NCBI GenBank assembly: GCA_030248065.1
Contig: JASAMV010004377.1
Span: forward strand, 1-64,000
From: Rhynchonema sp. JSB1_4
Taxonomy: Eukaryota; Nematoda; Chromadorea; Monhysterida; Xyalidae
Direction: 5' to 3'
Length of the DNA stretch: 64,000 nucleotides
In this document: positions 25,601 to 35,300 of the stretch, piece by piece
Numbering within the stretch: the first letter of the stretch is position 1
Layout: every line of letters starts with the position of its first letter
Notes under the pieces: model-generated
What the model saw: the letters and a program-made list of their open reading frames with translations, nothing else
What the model was told of the DNA's origin: nothing
Database searches by the model: none
Position numbers and translations under genes: made by a program

Positions 25601-26804
25601 ATCCGTGTGAAAGAATTCAAGGTGATACGGTATGGTCTAAGACTACAAAGCACGGCTGGTTTGCTTTTAACAAGTGTACGACACGTTATGGCCAAACTGA
25701 TCCAGGAGATCAACAGCAGTACCGGATCTTTTTCATAGTCAACCCAACTAACACGAACCAGCAACCAACAACCAGCAACTAACACAAATGACAGGCACAA
25801 AAATTTTTCTGCAGAAAACAAGTGGATTACTTGTTGCAGGTACCAGGCACACAAAAAAAATCCAGGAACCAACTTGTCGGCGTCACCGCCAGTGATCTCA
25901 GCCTAGAGCCGTTTGAGAGATCCTGTTTCACCCGTGCATTTTTGGTCATCTGGGCAGCATCGTAGATCACGCTGAACAACAGACTTGACTCGCAGAGCTG
26001 CAAAAGGCAGTTGCCTTCATTGCTTAAAAAGCTTTGGCCATAAAAAGCTCGCATATGTTTTTGCAGGTTCACCGAGCTCGGGCCTGAAGTGTACCCCGAT
26101 ATTGGTCGCACGATGACTAAATCAGAATTCAGCTACCCTGATCTTCAGGTTCAACCTTAACCTCTATGCTACTTGCATTTTTGACAAAATGTTTACAGCT
26201 CAAAATAATCCGGCACGGCACCCACGTTGCTGCAGTTCTGAAACATTTTGGTGACTGCATGGTTTGTGCGTGATTGCGCAACGAAACGTCATTGCCCCGT
26301 CACTTTCCCTTTTCACGATTAGTAAAAAAATTTGACCAATTCTAATATAGTCATTGTGCGACCAATACCAGGTCGGAACTACATAGTACACGAACCTTGA
26401 ACCCAGAAGTGAACAGACCAAACACCGCTAAGCCTGCTAAACCGTCATCGGGTTCATAAAAGGTCCGGGCCTGACAGGATAAGGGACTGAACAGGCCAGG
26501 GACTGAATGGCACTTAGCTTTCAAAGTCCGGACCAGAATTCCTGCAGCTTCGGTCCTAAACTTTTACCTCACTGAAAGATCGCGGCGAGCATGGCGCCAC
26601 GCTAGGTGTACAGGTAAACCAAACCAGGTAAAATAAATGATAAAAAGTGCAAACTTCATTCATCTCGTTAACAGGGTAGTCATGATTCAACGTGTGCAGA
26701 ACCACACCCGAGCTCGTCACAAAGCAGGAATTGTTTTCCCAACTGAACAACAGATCAGCGTTTAGCTTCGCAGCTGCCAAGACAGCGTCGACATCCGGTG
26801 GTTG
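19622..26804 (-). CDS. USP-like (peptidase C19-type) protein, 5' end not found
   Basis: Proposed exons in coding order: 26804-26673, 26237-26222 (a 16-nt microexon, tentative), 26083-25874, 23346-23243, 22200-21995, 20343-20122, 20005-19958 and 19901-19622 with a TAA stop. They sum to 1218 nt (405 codons plus stop) with phase closing at each junction. Seen: an N-terminal box WENNSCFVTSS like the USP catalytic Cys box; SALEFVTHLLNRPEL where USPs have their DAHEF helix; a CPHKECQQTDC cluster like the USP finger; and a C-terminal ATTHYVCVVQRSDYWVIVDD block like the catalytic His/Asp region. USPs cleave ubiquitin from proteins; activity here is inference, since Cys and His are kept but the rest is very diverged. 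Introns hold fold-backs U and P, MITE Z, repeat O and others. One MITE sits in the donor after 23243. The first exon is missing, so the gene may begin near 28 kb. An inactive or transposon-domesticated protease is possible. Confidence 0.6.
20387..21780. mobile_element. Fold-back repeat U inside a USP-like intron
   Basis: Left end TTAAAGGGGGCCTTTC is inverted at the right end (CGCCCCCTTTAAG). Inner blocks such as GCATGCGACCAGGAGATG and GTTCCCGGATGTTCCTC recur in both orientations, at least four times, so one fold-back lies inside another. A related partial copy lies at about 36464-36720. No coding capacity. Confidence 0.8.
22911..23242. mobile_element. TA-flanked inverted-repeat MITE at an exon-intron boundary
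   Basis: Left end GTATAGTCCGTCCATCAGCTC is inverted as GAGCTGATGGATGGACTATAC at the right. Both ends abut TA, consistent with a Tc1/mariner-type TA duplication. The right end coincides with the donor of the USP-like exon ending at 23243 (AAG then GTATAG on the minus strand). An inner inverted pair around AATGAAAGAGAAATTGAGT is also present. Confidence 0.78.
23578..23740. repeat. Dispersed repeat N, copy 1
   Basis: Shares the blocks GTGAAACATTC, GTTACACGTTG and GATTTTCTCTTTC, and the end CGAAATCGGGCTCGTGTTG, with copies at about 31470-31660 and 55755-55930. In the other two copies CAACACGAGC at one end is inverted at the other, so it is a MITE of roughly 200 bp. This copy has lost part of its left end. 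Confidence 0.7.
23789..24439. mobile_element. Inverted-repeat MITE (family P), TTAA-flanked
   Basis: Left end CCTCTCCCGCCACTATTGAT is inverted as ATCAATAGTGGCGGGGCAGG at the right, with TTAA beside both ends (piggyBac-like target). Arms of about 200 bp share CACCGGTTCTCGGGAACAAAA. It interrupts a copy of repeat O, which resumes at the right edge. Confidence 0.75.
24440..24650. repeat. Repeat O (part of a copy split by element P)
   Basis: Related to 26170-26375 and 27270-27545: CACTGTGCTATTTG, CTGAAACATTC and AATTTGACCAATTC appear in the same order. Read on the minus strand, two of the copies contain a short open segment (TCGNVVDLLDYF here) between an acceptor-like TTTCAG and a donor-like CAG/GTGAAA. 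Confidence 0.65.
24650..25136. mobile_element. Truncated family M element
   Basis: Matches 14940-15503 through the GTGCGATATACAACTACAGGG interior and ends CCTGGCCGCGCCC followed by TAA. Its left terminus is missing and it abuts repeat O. Confidence 0.75.
25434..25640. mobile_element. Inverted-repeat MITE (family Z)
   Basis: GACCATACCGTATCACC at the left is inverted as GGTGATACGGTATGGTC at the right; inner arms share CACACGCAAACCACG. A single unpaired end of the same family (CCATACCGTATCACC) lies near 22564. No coding capacity. Confidence 0.8.
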
Positions 26805-27006
26805 CTGAAACGGGCATTGCATTTAATAATGATGCAATGATAATTTAATAATGCATTTCATCTTGACAGCCTGTGTCTTAGCTCTTGGAAAGTTTACACA
26901 GGCCAAAAATGCGTTTCATTTCTCTTGCAATACACGACCGGACCCATTGCCAAGTTTGCTTTCGCCTGCGGCGATGATCTCACCGATCTTGCGGAACGGG
27001 TGGATG

Positions 27007-27893
27007 CAGGGCTGGGCAAAAAAAAAATTTTTTAAAAAAAGGTTTTTGAAAACAGAATTTTTTTTAGAAAATTTTCGTGGGAACAACATGTTCTAAAACG
27101 TCCAAAAATGGCCTTTTTGGGGGCTATTATTTGTCATTTTTTCTGAAGGGTCGAAAAATTTTCTTCACAAAATCACCTTTGGGGCATGTATATTTGGTAC
27201 CTAAGATGCCTCAAATGATGTTATTATACCTTCCCGTGACACAGTATGCATGTACCTACATGCACAATGACCATATAATAATTCATCAAATCAATCCTGA
27301 TTTTCACGTTCACGTTCATTTTCACGTCACCCTTAACCACTGTGCTATTTGTAATTCTCACAAAACATTTTCACCTGAAAATTATCCAACAGATCAACCA
27401 CGTTGGCGCAGGTCTGAAACATTCTCTTTACTACACGCTTTGTGTGCGATCACGCAACGCAACGTCGCCACCCCGTCACTTTCCCTCTTTACGATTCAGG
27501 AAAAAAATTTGACCAATTCTTATAAAGTCATTGTGCAACCAATACTTCGATGTCATAACCCCATCGGGTCGGTCATAAACGACTGATTCAGCGACCCGAC
27601 AAGTATTTCAGCAGCTTATATTCTCAATTCTATGTGATGAGTGAATCTTGCTTATTCGACCACAAACTGTTGTGTCTGATATCACAGAGCACCAATCATC
27701 GGTCCATATCAAGCCCAGAAACACCCTTCGCATACGTGATGCATATCAAGTCACAAAACTGACTTGTCAATTAAAGTTGCATTTTTTCGCGTTTTTGCGC
27801 GTTTTTTGGGCAAATTTGGTAAAATTTCCCAGAATCTGAGACTTTTTAAAAAAAACTTTTTAAAACTTGTTTAAAATTTTTTTCCCAACCCTG
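27007..27893. mobile_element. hAT-like MITE, family R (copy R4), with repeat O nested inside
   Basis: Starts CAGGGCTGGGCAAAAAA and ends TTTTCCCAACCCTG. A perfect 8-bp target duplication GGTGGATG lies at 26999-27006 and 27894-27901. The interior matches R1 but is split by a repeat O copy at about 27270-27545, whose CACAATGAC ends are inverted (GTCATTGTG). Confidence 0.9.
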
Positions 27894-28139
27894 GGTGGAT
27901 GTTATTGCGGAGAATTTCGAGACTCTGATGCCTTGGTGCTTAATCCATAATGGTGAGGTTTCCGGCAATACCGGGTTGTTTCAAAAAGAAAGTTGTCAAT
28001 TAAAAAAAAGATTTTTTTAAACTCACTTTTTTTAATTAAAAAAGCTGCCCAAAATGGGCTGAAATGTCCAAAAATGGCCTTTTTGAGCTAAAATTGGCAC
28101 TTTTTCTATGGACGGGAATTTCAAAATCGCGCCTGCGGC

Positions 28140-28520
28140 GCCTTGTATAGTCTTTCATTTTATTCTCGGTCCAAGTAAAGTATACAGCAAATGTTTCATC
28201 GCAACAGCAGCCATCAAGTAACACACATGTCTTGAGTTGAGCCACGTTGTCGATTTGTTGGTTATCATCTACGACGATGACTGCTGTGTTTTCAAGGCGT
28301 TGAAACATTTTCTGTATACCGCCTCTGGACTGTTATAAAACGGAAAGACTATATTATCCCCAAACCTGTACGGGGATGCGCGGGGCTGGCCTTTTATAAG
28401 TGATGTGGCACCTATAATGTACCACGGCATGCTACGACACATGTACAGTATATGCGGGCTTGGTGCAAAATAGGTGTGTACAAAGTCGATCTGACACGCA
28501 AGAATTGGGCTGTAATTTGA
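28140..28520 (-). pseudogene. Unrecognised protein-coding segment, copy 1 (frameshifted)
   Basis: After an acceptor-like TCAG, a minus-strand frame reads IDFVHTYFAPSPHIL and, further on, FYNSPEAVYRKCFNALK. It then meets a 2-bp difference relative to the second copy (29770-29975) and continues in another frame with VLLDGCCCDETFAVYF and WTEN. I do not recognise the protein. Two bases (AC) extra near 28288, compared with copy 2, explain the break, so either this copy is a pseudogene or a splice falls here. It could be upstream coding sequence of the USP-like gene, but nothing links them. Confidence 0.4.
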
Positions 28521-29145
28521 GTTGTGCCACGCGTTACCACATAAACAGCATGCAACGTTTCGCCATCTGTAAGCGGGCTTCTTCAGGCAATACAACAAAC
28601 GCTGAAAAGAGAAAGGCCAAGGTTGTGTGCACGTGTGTGTGCACGTTGACCTATTTAGGCGAAACGACCAAACCATTGCATCAACGAATCACTGAACATC
28701 GTCGTGATGTCAACAATAGACGATCAATGTCTCCGAACACATCTCAGACAACACAGAGATCACAGCACAATCCGTGATGATTCAGGCAACATCTATCGAC
28801 GACGACCAAATTCAAATTCTGGGATCTGAGCAAAATTATTTCGAACTTCTAGCCCTAGAGGCTTTGTACAATCGTGTTCACGAATCTCAATACTGTCGCA
28901 GGACCAGACTCACGCTCTGATCATTTATGCACACGCGCTGCGCCAGGAGAACCTCATGTTTTATGCCAGTTTTTGTTTGCTTGCTTGCTTTGCTGTGCGT
29001 GCCTTCTTGTTCCCTGTAATTTGTGCTTCGTAATTCTGACTAATCCTTTGATAGTTCAAGTTGCCTTTCTCTTTTTCTGTATTTGTTGCAGTGCCTGAAC
29101 AAGCCCGTTTAAAGCTGGCGAAACGTTGCAAGTGAACTGCTGTTT
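28490..29145 (+). mobile_element. Decayed GIY-YIG segment of a Penelope-like retroelement
   Basis: The plus strand encodes TYLGETTKPLHQRITEHRRD, a good match to the GIY-YIG endonuclease motif carried at the C terminus of Penelope-like elements. After a frameshift it continues with QILGSEQNYFELLALEALYN, matching the conserved EAL(Y) region of the same domain. At 29096-29135 CCTGAACAAGCCCG and GGCGAAACGTTGC follow, a pair typical of such elements; an inverted version lies at 28549-28598. No reverse transcriptase domain is seen, so this is a 3' fragment. Confidence 0.6.
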
Positions 29146-29375
29146 ATTATCAAACCGACAACAACCAAAGAGAGAACATTGCGCACTTCAAACATCAAGC
29201 CCATGTGCGTTTGACTTTTGTCATCCCCCAAACCAGCGTTCAAACACCTAAACAGCTTTAAGGGTGACTAAAGCGCATTTCCCCCTTTAGCGCCTCAAAA
29301 AATTTCAAGACAAATAAAGGTTTCACCGAGTATAGGTACTACAGTATATGATGCAGCCATGAGCAGTGCAACAAA

Positions 29376-32300
29376 CTAACTGCCTGTCTCTGCTATCAGA
29401 CCAACCGTGCATTTGACAATATACGTGTGTTGCATTTGACCCATTCCGTCTAGCAGACTTTGCGGTGGGCGAACCTGTCGATAGTTGTGCAGAGGCGGGA
29501 ACTCAGTGCCGAACATGGTGTTCAGATAAGAACAAATGTCGGCCGAGAATTGCACGTTGGGCATGCGCTGTAATGTCGCACAAACATCTCAGACTTGCAA
29601 AGCAAGTGGGAAAAGAAAACTGACATGTCTTTGGCTCACTGACCGGCAGCTGAGTTCGCATTCTAGCCACTTGAAATCTGTTTGCTTCCGGCACAATTAC
29701 GTTGTCGAATACGGCAGCACAAAAGAACATCTTGGCCTCCAATCCGCCCACCTGCAAGTAATTCGTCCATTTCGCAGCCATATTCTATGTATAGTCTTTC
29801 ATATTATTCTCGGTCCAAACAAAGTATACAGCAAATGTTTCATCGCAACAGCAGCCATCAAGTAACACGCATGTTTCGAGCCACTTTGTCGACCTGCGGG
29901 TTATCATCCACGACGATGACTGCTGTTTTCAAGGCGTTGAAACATTTTCTGTTTACCGCCCCTGGACTGTTATAAAACGGAAAGACTGTACCTCAGCATT
30001 TTATCGCTTGTTTACAAGTTGATTGACTGATTTTTGCGGCATGAGCGGCCATTTCACACCTCGAGTCCCCCGCGCCCCCATGTATTTGATGTAAAACGAG
30101 TTCCGTGCGGTAAATCGGCCAAATTACAGGGTGTGTTTTAAGTTTCGGCGGGAAAATATGCGCACCCCGCGCCCCTTTTCTACTGTAGCCTGCCTGGCTG
30201 GCGCTGTTCAGTCTGCATATAAGTGAAGGGCCGGCCCTTGTGCATAAGTGAGAGATCCACCCGCGCCCCTCTTCCTATCATCCCCACCCAGGTAGCACGG
30301 ATCTCTGCTGCGTGTAGAACTGCTGCGCATCCTACAAGCGCCCGTCTCGGAGCCGGCTAGACCTACGTTGCCTGGATCCCCCTCTTCCGTTCATATTTAC
30401 GATACCGCAACGTTTATGAACACACCTTCATTGAGAACACATTGTTAAGTTACACTTAGCTAAGCTATAACAATTGTTAAGTTACACTTAGCTAAGCTAT
30501 AACAACTATAGCTATAGTTAATGTTTTCTGACAGACAACTTTTATGAACTTTTCCTGTATACATTTATGAACCCAGCTTCACTCAGGACAGATGGTTAAG
30601 TTACAGCTACCTAAGTTACAGTTAACGTTTTTTATTTATGAACTTTGCGTGTGAACATTTATGAACGCACCTTCATTCAGGATAGATAGCTCAGTTACCG
30701 TTAAACAATTTATAGTTAATGTTTTTTACATATAACATTTATGAACTTTTCGTGTAAACATTTATGAACGCACCTTCATTCAGGACATATGCTTCAGTTA
30801 CCGTTAAACAATTTATAGTTAATGTTTTTTACATATAACATTTATGAACTTTTCGTGTAAACATTTATGAACGCACCTTCATTCAGGACAGGTAGGTAAG
30901 TTATAGTTACCGGTAAACAATTTATAGTTAACGTTTTTTTACATATAACATTTATGAACTTTTCGTGTAAACATTTATGAACGCAGCTTCATTCGGAACA
31001 GAGAAGCATGGCGGTGTTAATTTACCGACCCAAATTTTTACACCATTCAGCGGTTTTCAGATTCAGATTAAAATTCAAATTTGTTGCAGAGATAAATGCC
31101 ACCCGAAAACAGTCAACAGTCAAAACGGCGGTAGCGGTTGAAGCGTGCTGCATTGATCGACACGCTGCTGTGTGACGTTGATTGCCATGCATTTGCAGAT
31201 AGAAGAGTTTTTTACGAAACAAAAGTGCAAAAATTTTCAGATGGTGCCATGGATAGGAAATGGGATGGCTAGGCCGGGTCTGACGTGGCAGGGATTTTGG
31301 ACTTAGTAGGCCGGGAGGTGGTTTGGTGACCGGATTTTTGATGAATGACCGACGGGGCACGCCCAGCCCGGACATTCAAACTCGCAACTCATTATAGCAA
31401 ACTCAGCCAATGCCGTGTGGTGTGGTAATTCTGTAAGGAACGCTGTTGTTGGTAAATGTTGAATGTAAAGTAACACTACGCCAACACGAGCCCGATTTCG
31501 GAGCTGGCAAAATGGTGAAACATTCAGACGTGGCTGCTGCTTTGGGAAACGTTACACGTTGCGGAATACAACGTGGAGCATGATGATTTTCTCTTTCTTT
31601 CGTTTTGCAAGTTCATCACCTCCGAAATCGGGCTCGTGTTGGCGTAGTTTGCCTTTAAGTAAATACATAACTTCAAGTTTATAAATATTATCTGACAAAA
31701 AACATTAACTATAACTTAGCTAATTGTAACGGTAACTTAACTACCTGTTCTGAATGAAGCTGGGTTCATAAATGTTCACACAAAAAGTTCATAAATGTTA
31801 TATGTAGAAAAACATTAACTATAACTTTGCTAACTGTAACTGAAATATGTTCTGAATAAAACTGTGTTCATAAATAATTACACGAAAAGTTCATAATTAT
31901 GTTGTCTGCCAGAAAACGTTAACTATAACTGGTCTAACGGTAACTGAACTATCTGTCCTGAATGAAGGTGCGTTCGTAAATGTCCACACGAAAAGTTCAT
32001 ACATGTTACCTGCCAAAAAAACATTAACTTTAACTTAGGTAACTGTAACCTAGCTATTTGTTATGAATGAAGCTGGGCTCATAAATGTTCACACGAAAAG
32101 TTTATTAAATTGCTCGGGACACAACCGAAGGAAAGGCAGCAGAACGCAGTGTTATACATTGTTGGAAAGCACTGTTATAGCATATGTCACGCACAAATGT
32201 TAAGCTCCTCAGAGATTCGCTATCTCTTGGTGGAGCGACCTTTCATTCCAGAAAAAAGTGAATTTTTTCACAACTTGAAACGACCGGTGCAGAAACTACA

Positions 32301-35300
32301 AATGAGTTGAAAGTCAAGTAACACGTGCATAGGATTATAACGGCTTCTGAATCACTTATCATGAGAACTTCAGTCGCTCAAAGCACTGCTTCACTCGGTG
32401 AGGGTGCGAAATGTTCCAAAAATCGGACACATTTTTCGAAAACACAAGTTTGTTTCTAAATTTTGAGGCCGCGCTTTGTGTTGCAGAAATGAAAATGCAA
32501 TAAAAAAATAGAGCATTTTCGAAAGTACCAGAAAATAACGTTTTTAAATTTTAAAACACTTAGATAGCGGCGTGACAGGCCGAAAAAGACCTAAAAATTG
32601 CCACTAAACTGCATTGTTGCATTCATTGACGGAAATGTGATGTAAATAAGCAACGTATTGCATTGCATTGGAAACGGGAAAGTCAGATAAACGCACAGTC
32701 CAACAATCTAGACGAGTTTCAGGACTTCAAACCCCACGGTTCGGCTGCTGCAGCCATGCCAGCCTGAATAAGATATTTGGCTATAAATCGTTGCTGTTGA
32801 GAACTATTGCATATTTAATAGCATCAAACGATGTAGCTCTGAATTAGCTATCGAACGATGTATGACATGCCATACTATCTCTTGTTATGGACAAGAAACG
32901 GTCAAAATTCCGAAATCGCACACGGTGACGTGACGGTTCAGTCCAGAATCGTAAAAAGAGCAATTTTTTAACCTCTGCCCTTAAGCGTAAGAATTTATTG
33001 GGGCTTGTTATATATCATTCGAAAGCTCCTCCCGAGATACATTGTTTGGTGCTATCACATTTACGATAGCTGCTAACAATAAGCATTTATAGCTGAATAT
33101 CGTATTCAGGTTAGTATGGCTGCCCCGAGAGATCTGCAGACCTTGGGGTCTTCGGACCTTGATAGGTTGTTAAACCAGACGTTTCTCTCATTTTTTTGTT
33201 TCGAATCCGATACAATCTGTGGCCTTTATGTGTCACAATTCTGGCGATGAATGTAACCACCTAATTTAGCGGCAATTTAATGGATTTTTAGGCCTGTCAC
33301 GGAGCCAGCCATGAGTTAAAAAATTTAAAAACCTTATTTTCTGATACTTTCGACGATGGCCTATTTCCCCACTGCATTCTTATTTCCGCAGCGCTAAGCG
33401 TGCCCTCAAAATTTAGGGACAAACTTGTGTTCTCGAAAAATAAGGCCGATTTTTGGAACGTTTCGCGCCCTCACCGTGTGAAGTAATGCTTTGAGCGACT
33501 GAAGTTGTGACGGTAAGCTATTCGGAAGCTGTTGTAAACCTATCCATGTGTTACTTGACCTTCAACTCATTTGGGGTTTCTGCACCGGTCGTTCCAATTT
33601 GTGCAAAAATTCACTTTTCTCTGTAACGAAAAGTCGCTCTACCAAGAGATAGCGAATCTCCAAGGGGCTTAAAATTTGTGCGTGACATAGGCTGTCGGAA
33701 TGCTTTCCAACGGTGTGTAACAATATGTCCTGATACCCTTCCTTCGGTTATGTCCCGAGCCCTTTAATGTTATATGTAAAAAACGTTAGCTATAAATTGT
33801 TTAACGGTAACTGAACTATCTGTCCTGAATGAAGGTGCGTTCATAAATGTTCACACGAAAAGTTCTTAAATGTTATATGTAAAAAACGTTAACTATAACT
33901 TGCCTAACGGTAACTGGACTATCTGTCCTGAATGAAGGTGCGTTCATAAATGTTTACACGAAAAGTTCATAAATGTTATATGTAAAAAACATTAACTATA
34001 AATTGTTTAACGGTAACTGAAGCATATGTCCTGAATGAAGGTGCGTTCATAAATGTTTACACGAAAAGTTCATAAATGTTATATGTAAAAACATTAACTA
34101 TAAATTGTTTAACGGTAACTGAGCTATCTATCCTGAATGAAGGTGCGTTCATAAATGTTCACACGCAAAGTTCATAAATAAAAAACGTTAACTGTAACTT
34201 AGGTAGCTGTAACTTAACCATCTGTCCTGAGTGAAGCTGGGTTCATAAATGTATACAGGAAAAGTTCATAAAAGTTGTCTGTCAGAAAACATTAACTATA
34301 GCTATAGTTGTTATAGCTTAGCTAAGTGTAACTTAACAATTGTTATAGCTTAGCTAAGTGTAACTTAACAATGTGTTCTCAATGAAGGTGTGTTCATAAA
34401 CGTTGCGGTATCGTAAATATGAACGGAAGAGGGGGATCCAGGCAACGTAGGTCTAGCCGGCTCCGAGACGGGCGCTTGTAGGATGCGCAGCAGTTCTACA
34501 CGCAGCAGAGATCCGTGCTACCTGGGTGGGGATGATAGGAAGAGGGGCGCGGGTGGATCTCTCACTTATGCACAAGGGCCGGCCCTTCACTTATATGCAG
34601 ACTGAACAGCGCCAGCCAGGCAGGCTACAGTAGAAAAGGGGCGCGGGGTGCGCATATTTTCCCGCCGAAACTTAAAACACACCCTGTAATTTGGCCGATT
34701 TACCGCACGGAACTCGTTTTACATCAAATACATGGGGGCGCGGGGGGGCGCGGGGGGACGCGATGTGTGAAATGGCCCATGAGCGCATGTTGGGAAAAGC
34801 TAGTCCCGTTGCCTTGACAGAGAGAAAACGCGAATTTTCGATTTCGCGATAGAAGGCACGGGTTGGCTCAAGGTTTGGCCTAAGCCTAAGCCTAAGCCTA
34901 ATAGTAAGCCTAAGCCTAAGCCTAAGCCTAAGCCCAAGCCTAAGCCTGAGAAAAAGGGAAGTCAATTTTGAAACGGGACTAGCTTTTCCCAAAATGCCCC
35001 ATGAGCAGAAGAAAAAATGAAAAGTGAAACAAGCATGCATTCTATGCTCAATGGCTCCCATTTGTTTAAGGGTGCGCTTATACACGTTTCGCGGAACTGA
35101 AGTCAGGGTTGGGCAAAAATCGTCTCGGTTGTTTTTAGCCTTTTTAAATCCTGAATTTCCTTGATTTTCCCAGGAAAGTATCCTGATTTTCAATGAAAGT
35201 CAATTTTGAGCCCAACATTTGTCAAAGTTTCTTTGTTCTACTTTGGCGAGATACATCGATGCACGGAGCTTGATTTTCATACCCTCCGCCAAACGTAACA

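Larger units (their letters stand above)
30048..34777. mobile_element. 4.7-kb fold-back element with tandem-repeat arms, in a Lon-like intron
   Basis: The ends GGCCATTTCACAC / GTGTGAAATGGCC are inverted and flanked by CATGAGC(G) at 30040-30047 and 34778-34785. Each arm (about 30.05-31.0 kb and 33.77-34.77 kb) is nearly identical to the other in inverse. Each has a unique roughly 370-bp outer part (AAGGGCCGGCCCTTG, GAGCCGGCTAGACC), then about six tandem copies of a roughly 115-bp unit. The unit contains AACGCACCTTCATTC and GTTAATGTTTTTTACATAT. The loop holds a further nested fold-back. No coding capacity. High arm identity suggests a recent insertion or arm conversion. Confidence 0.88.

Noticed and set aside
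34878..34949. Chromosome-end fusion site
   Set aside because: The telomere-type repeats are enclosed in a MITE with its own target duplication, which explains them without a fusion.
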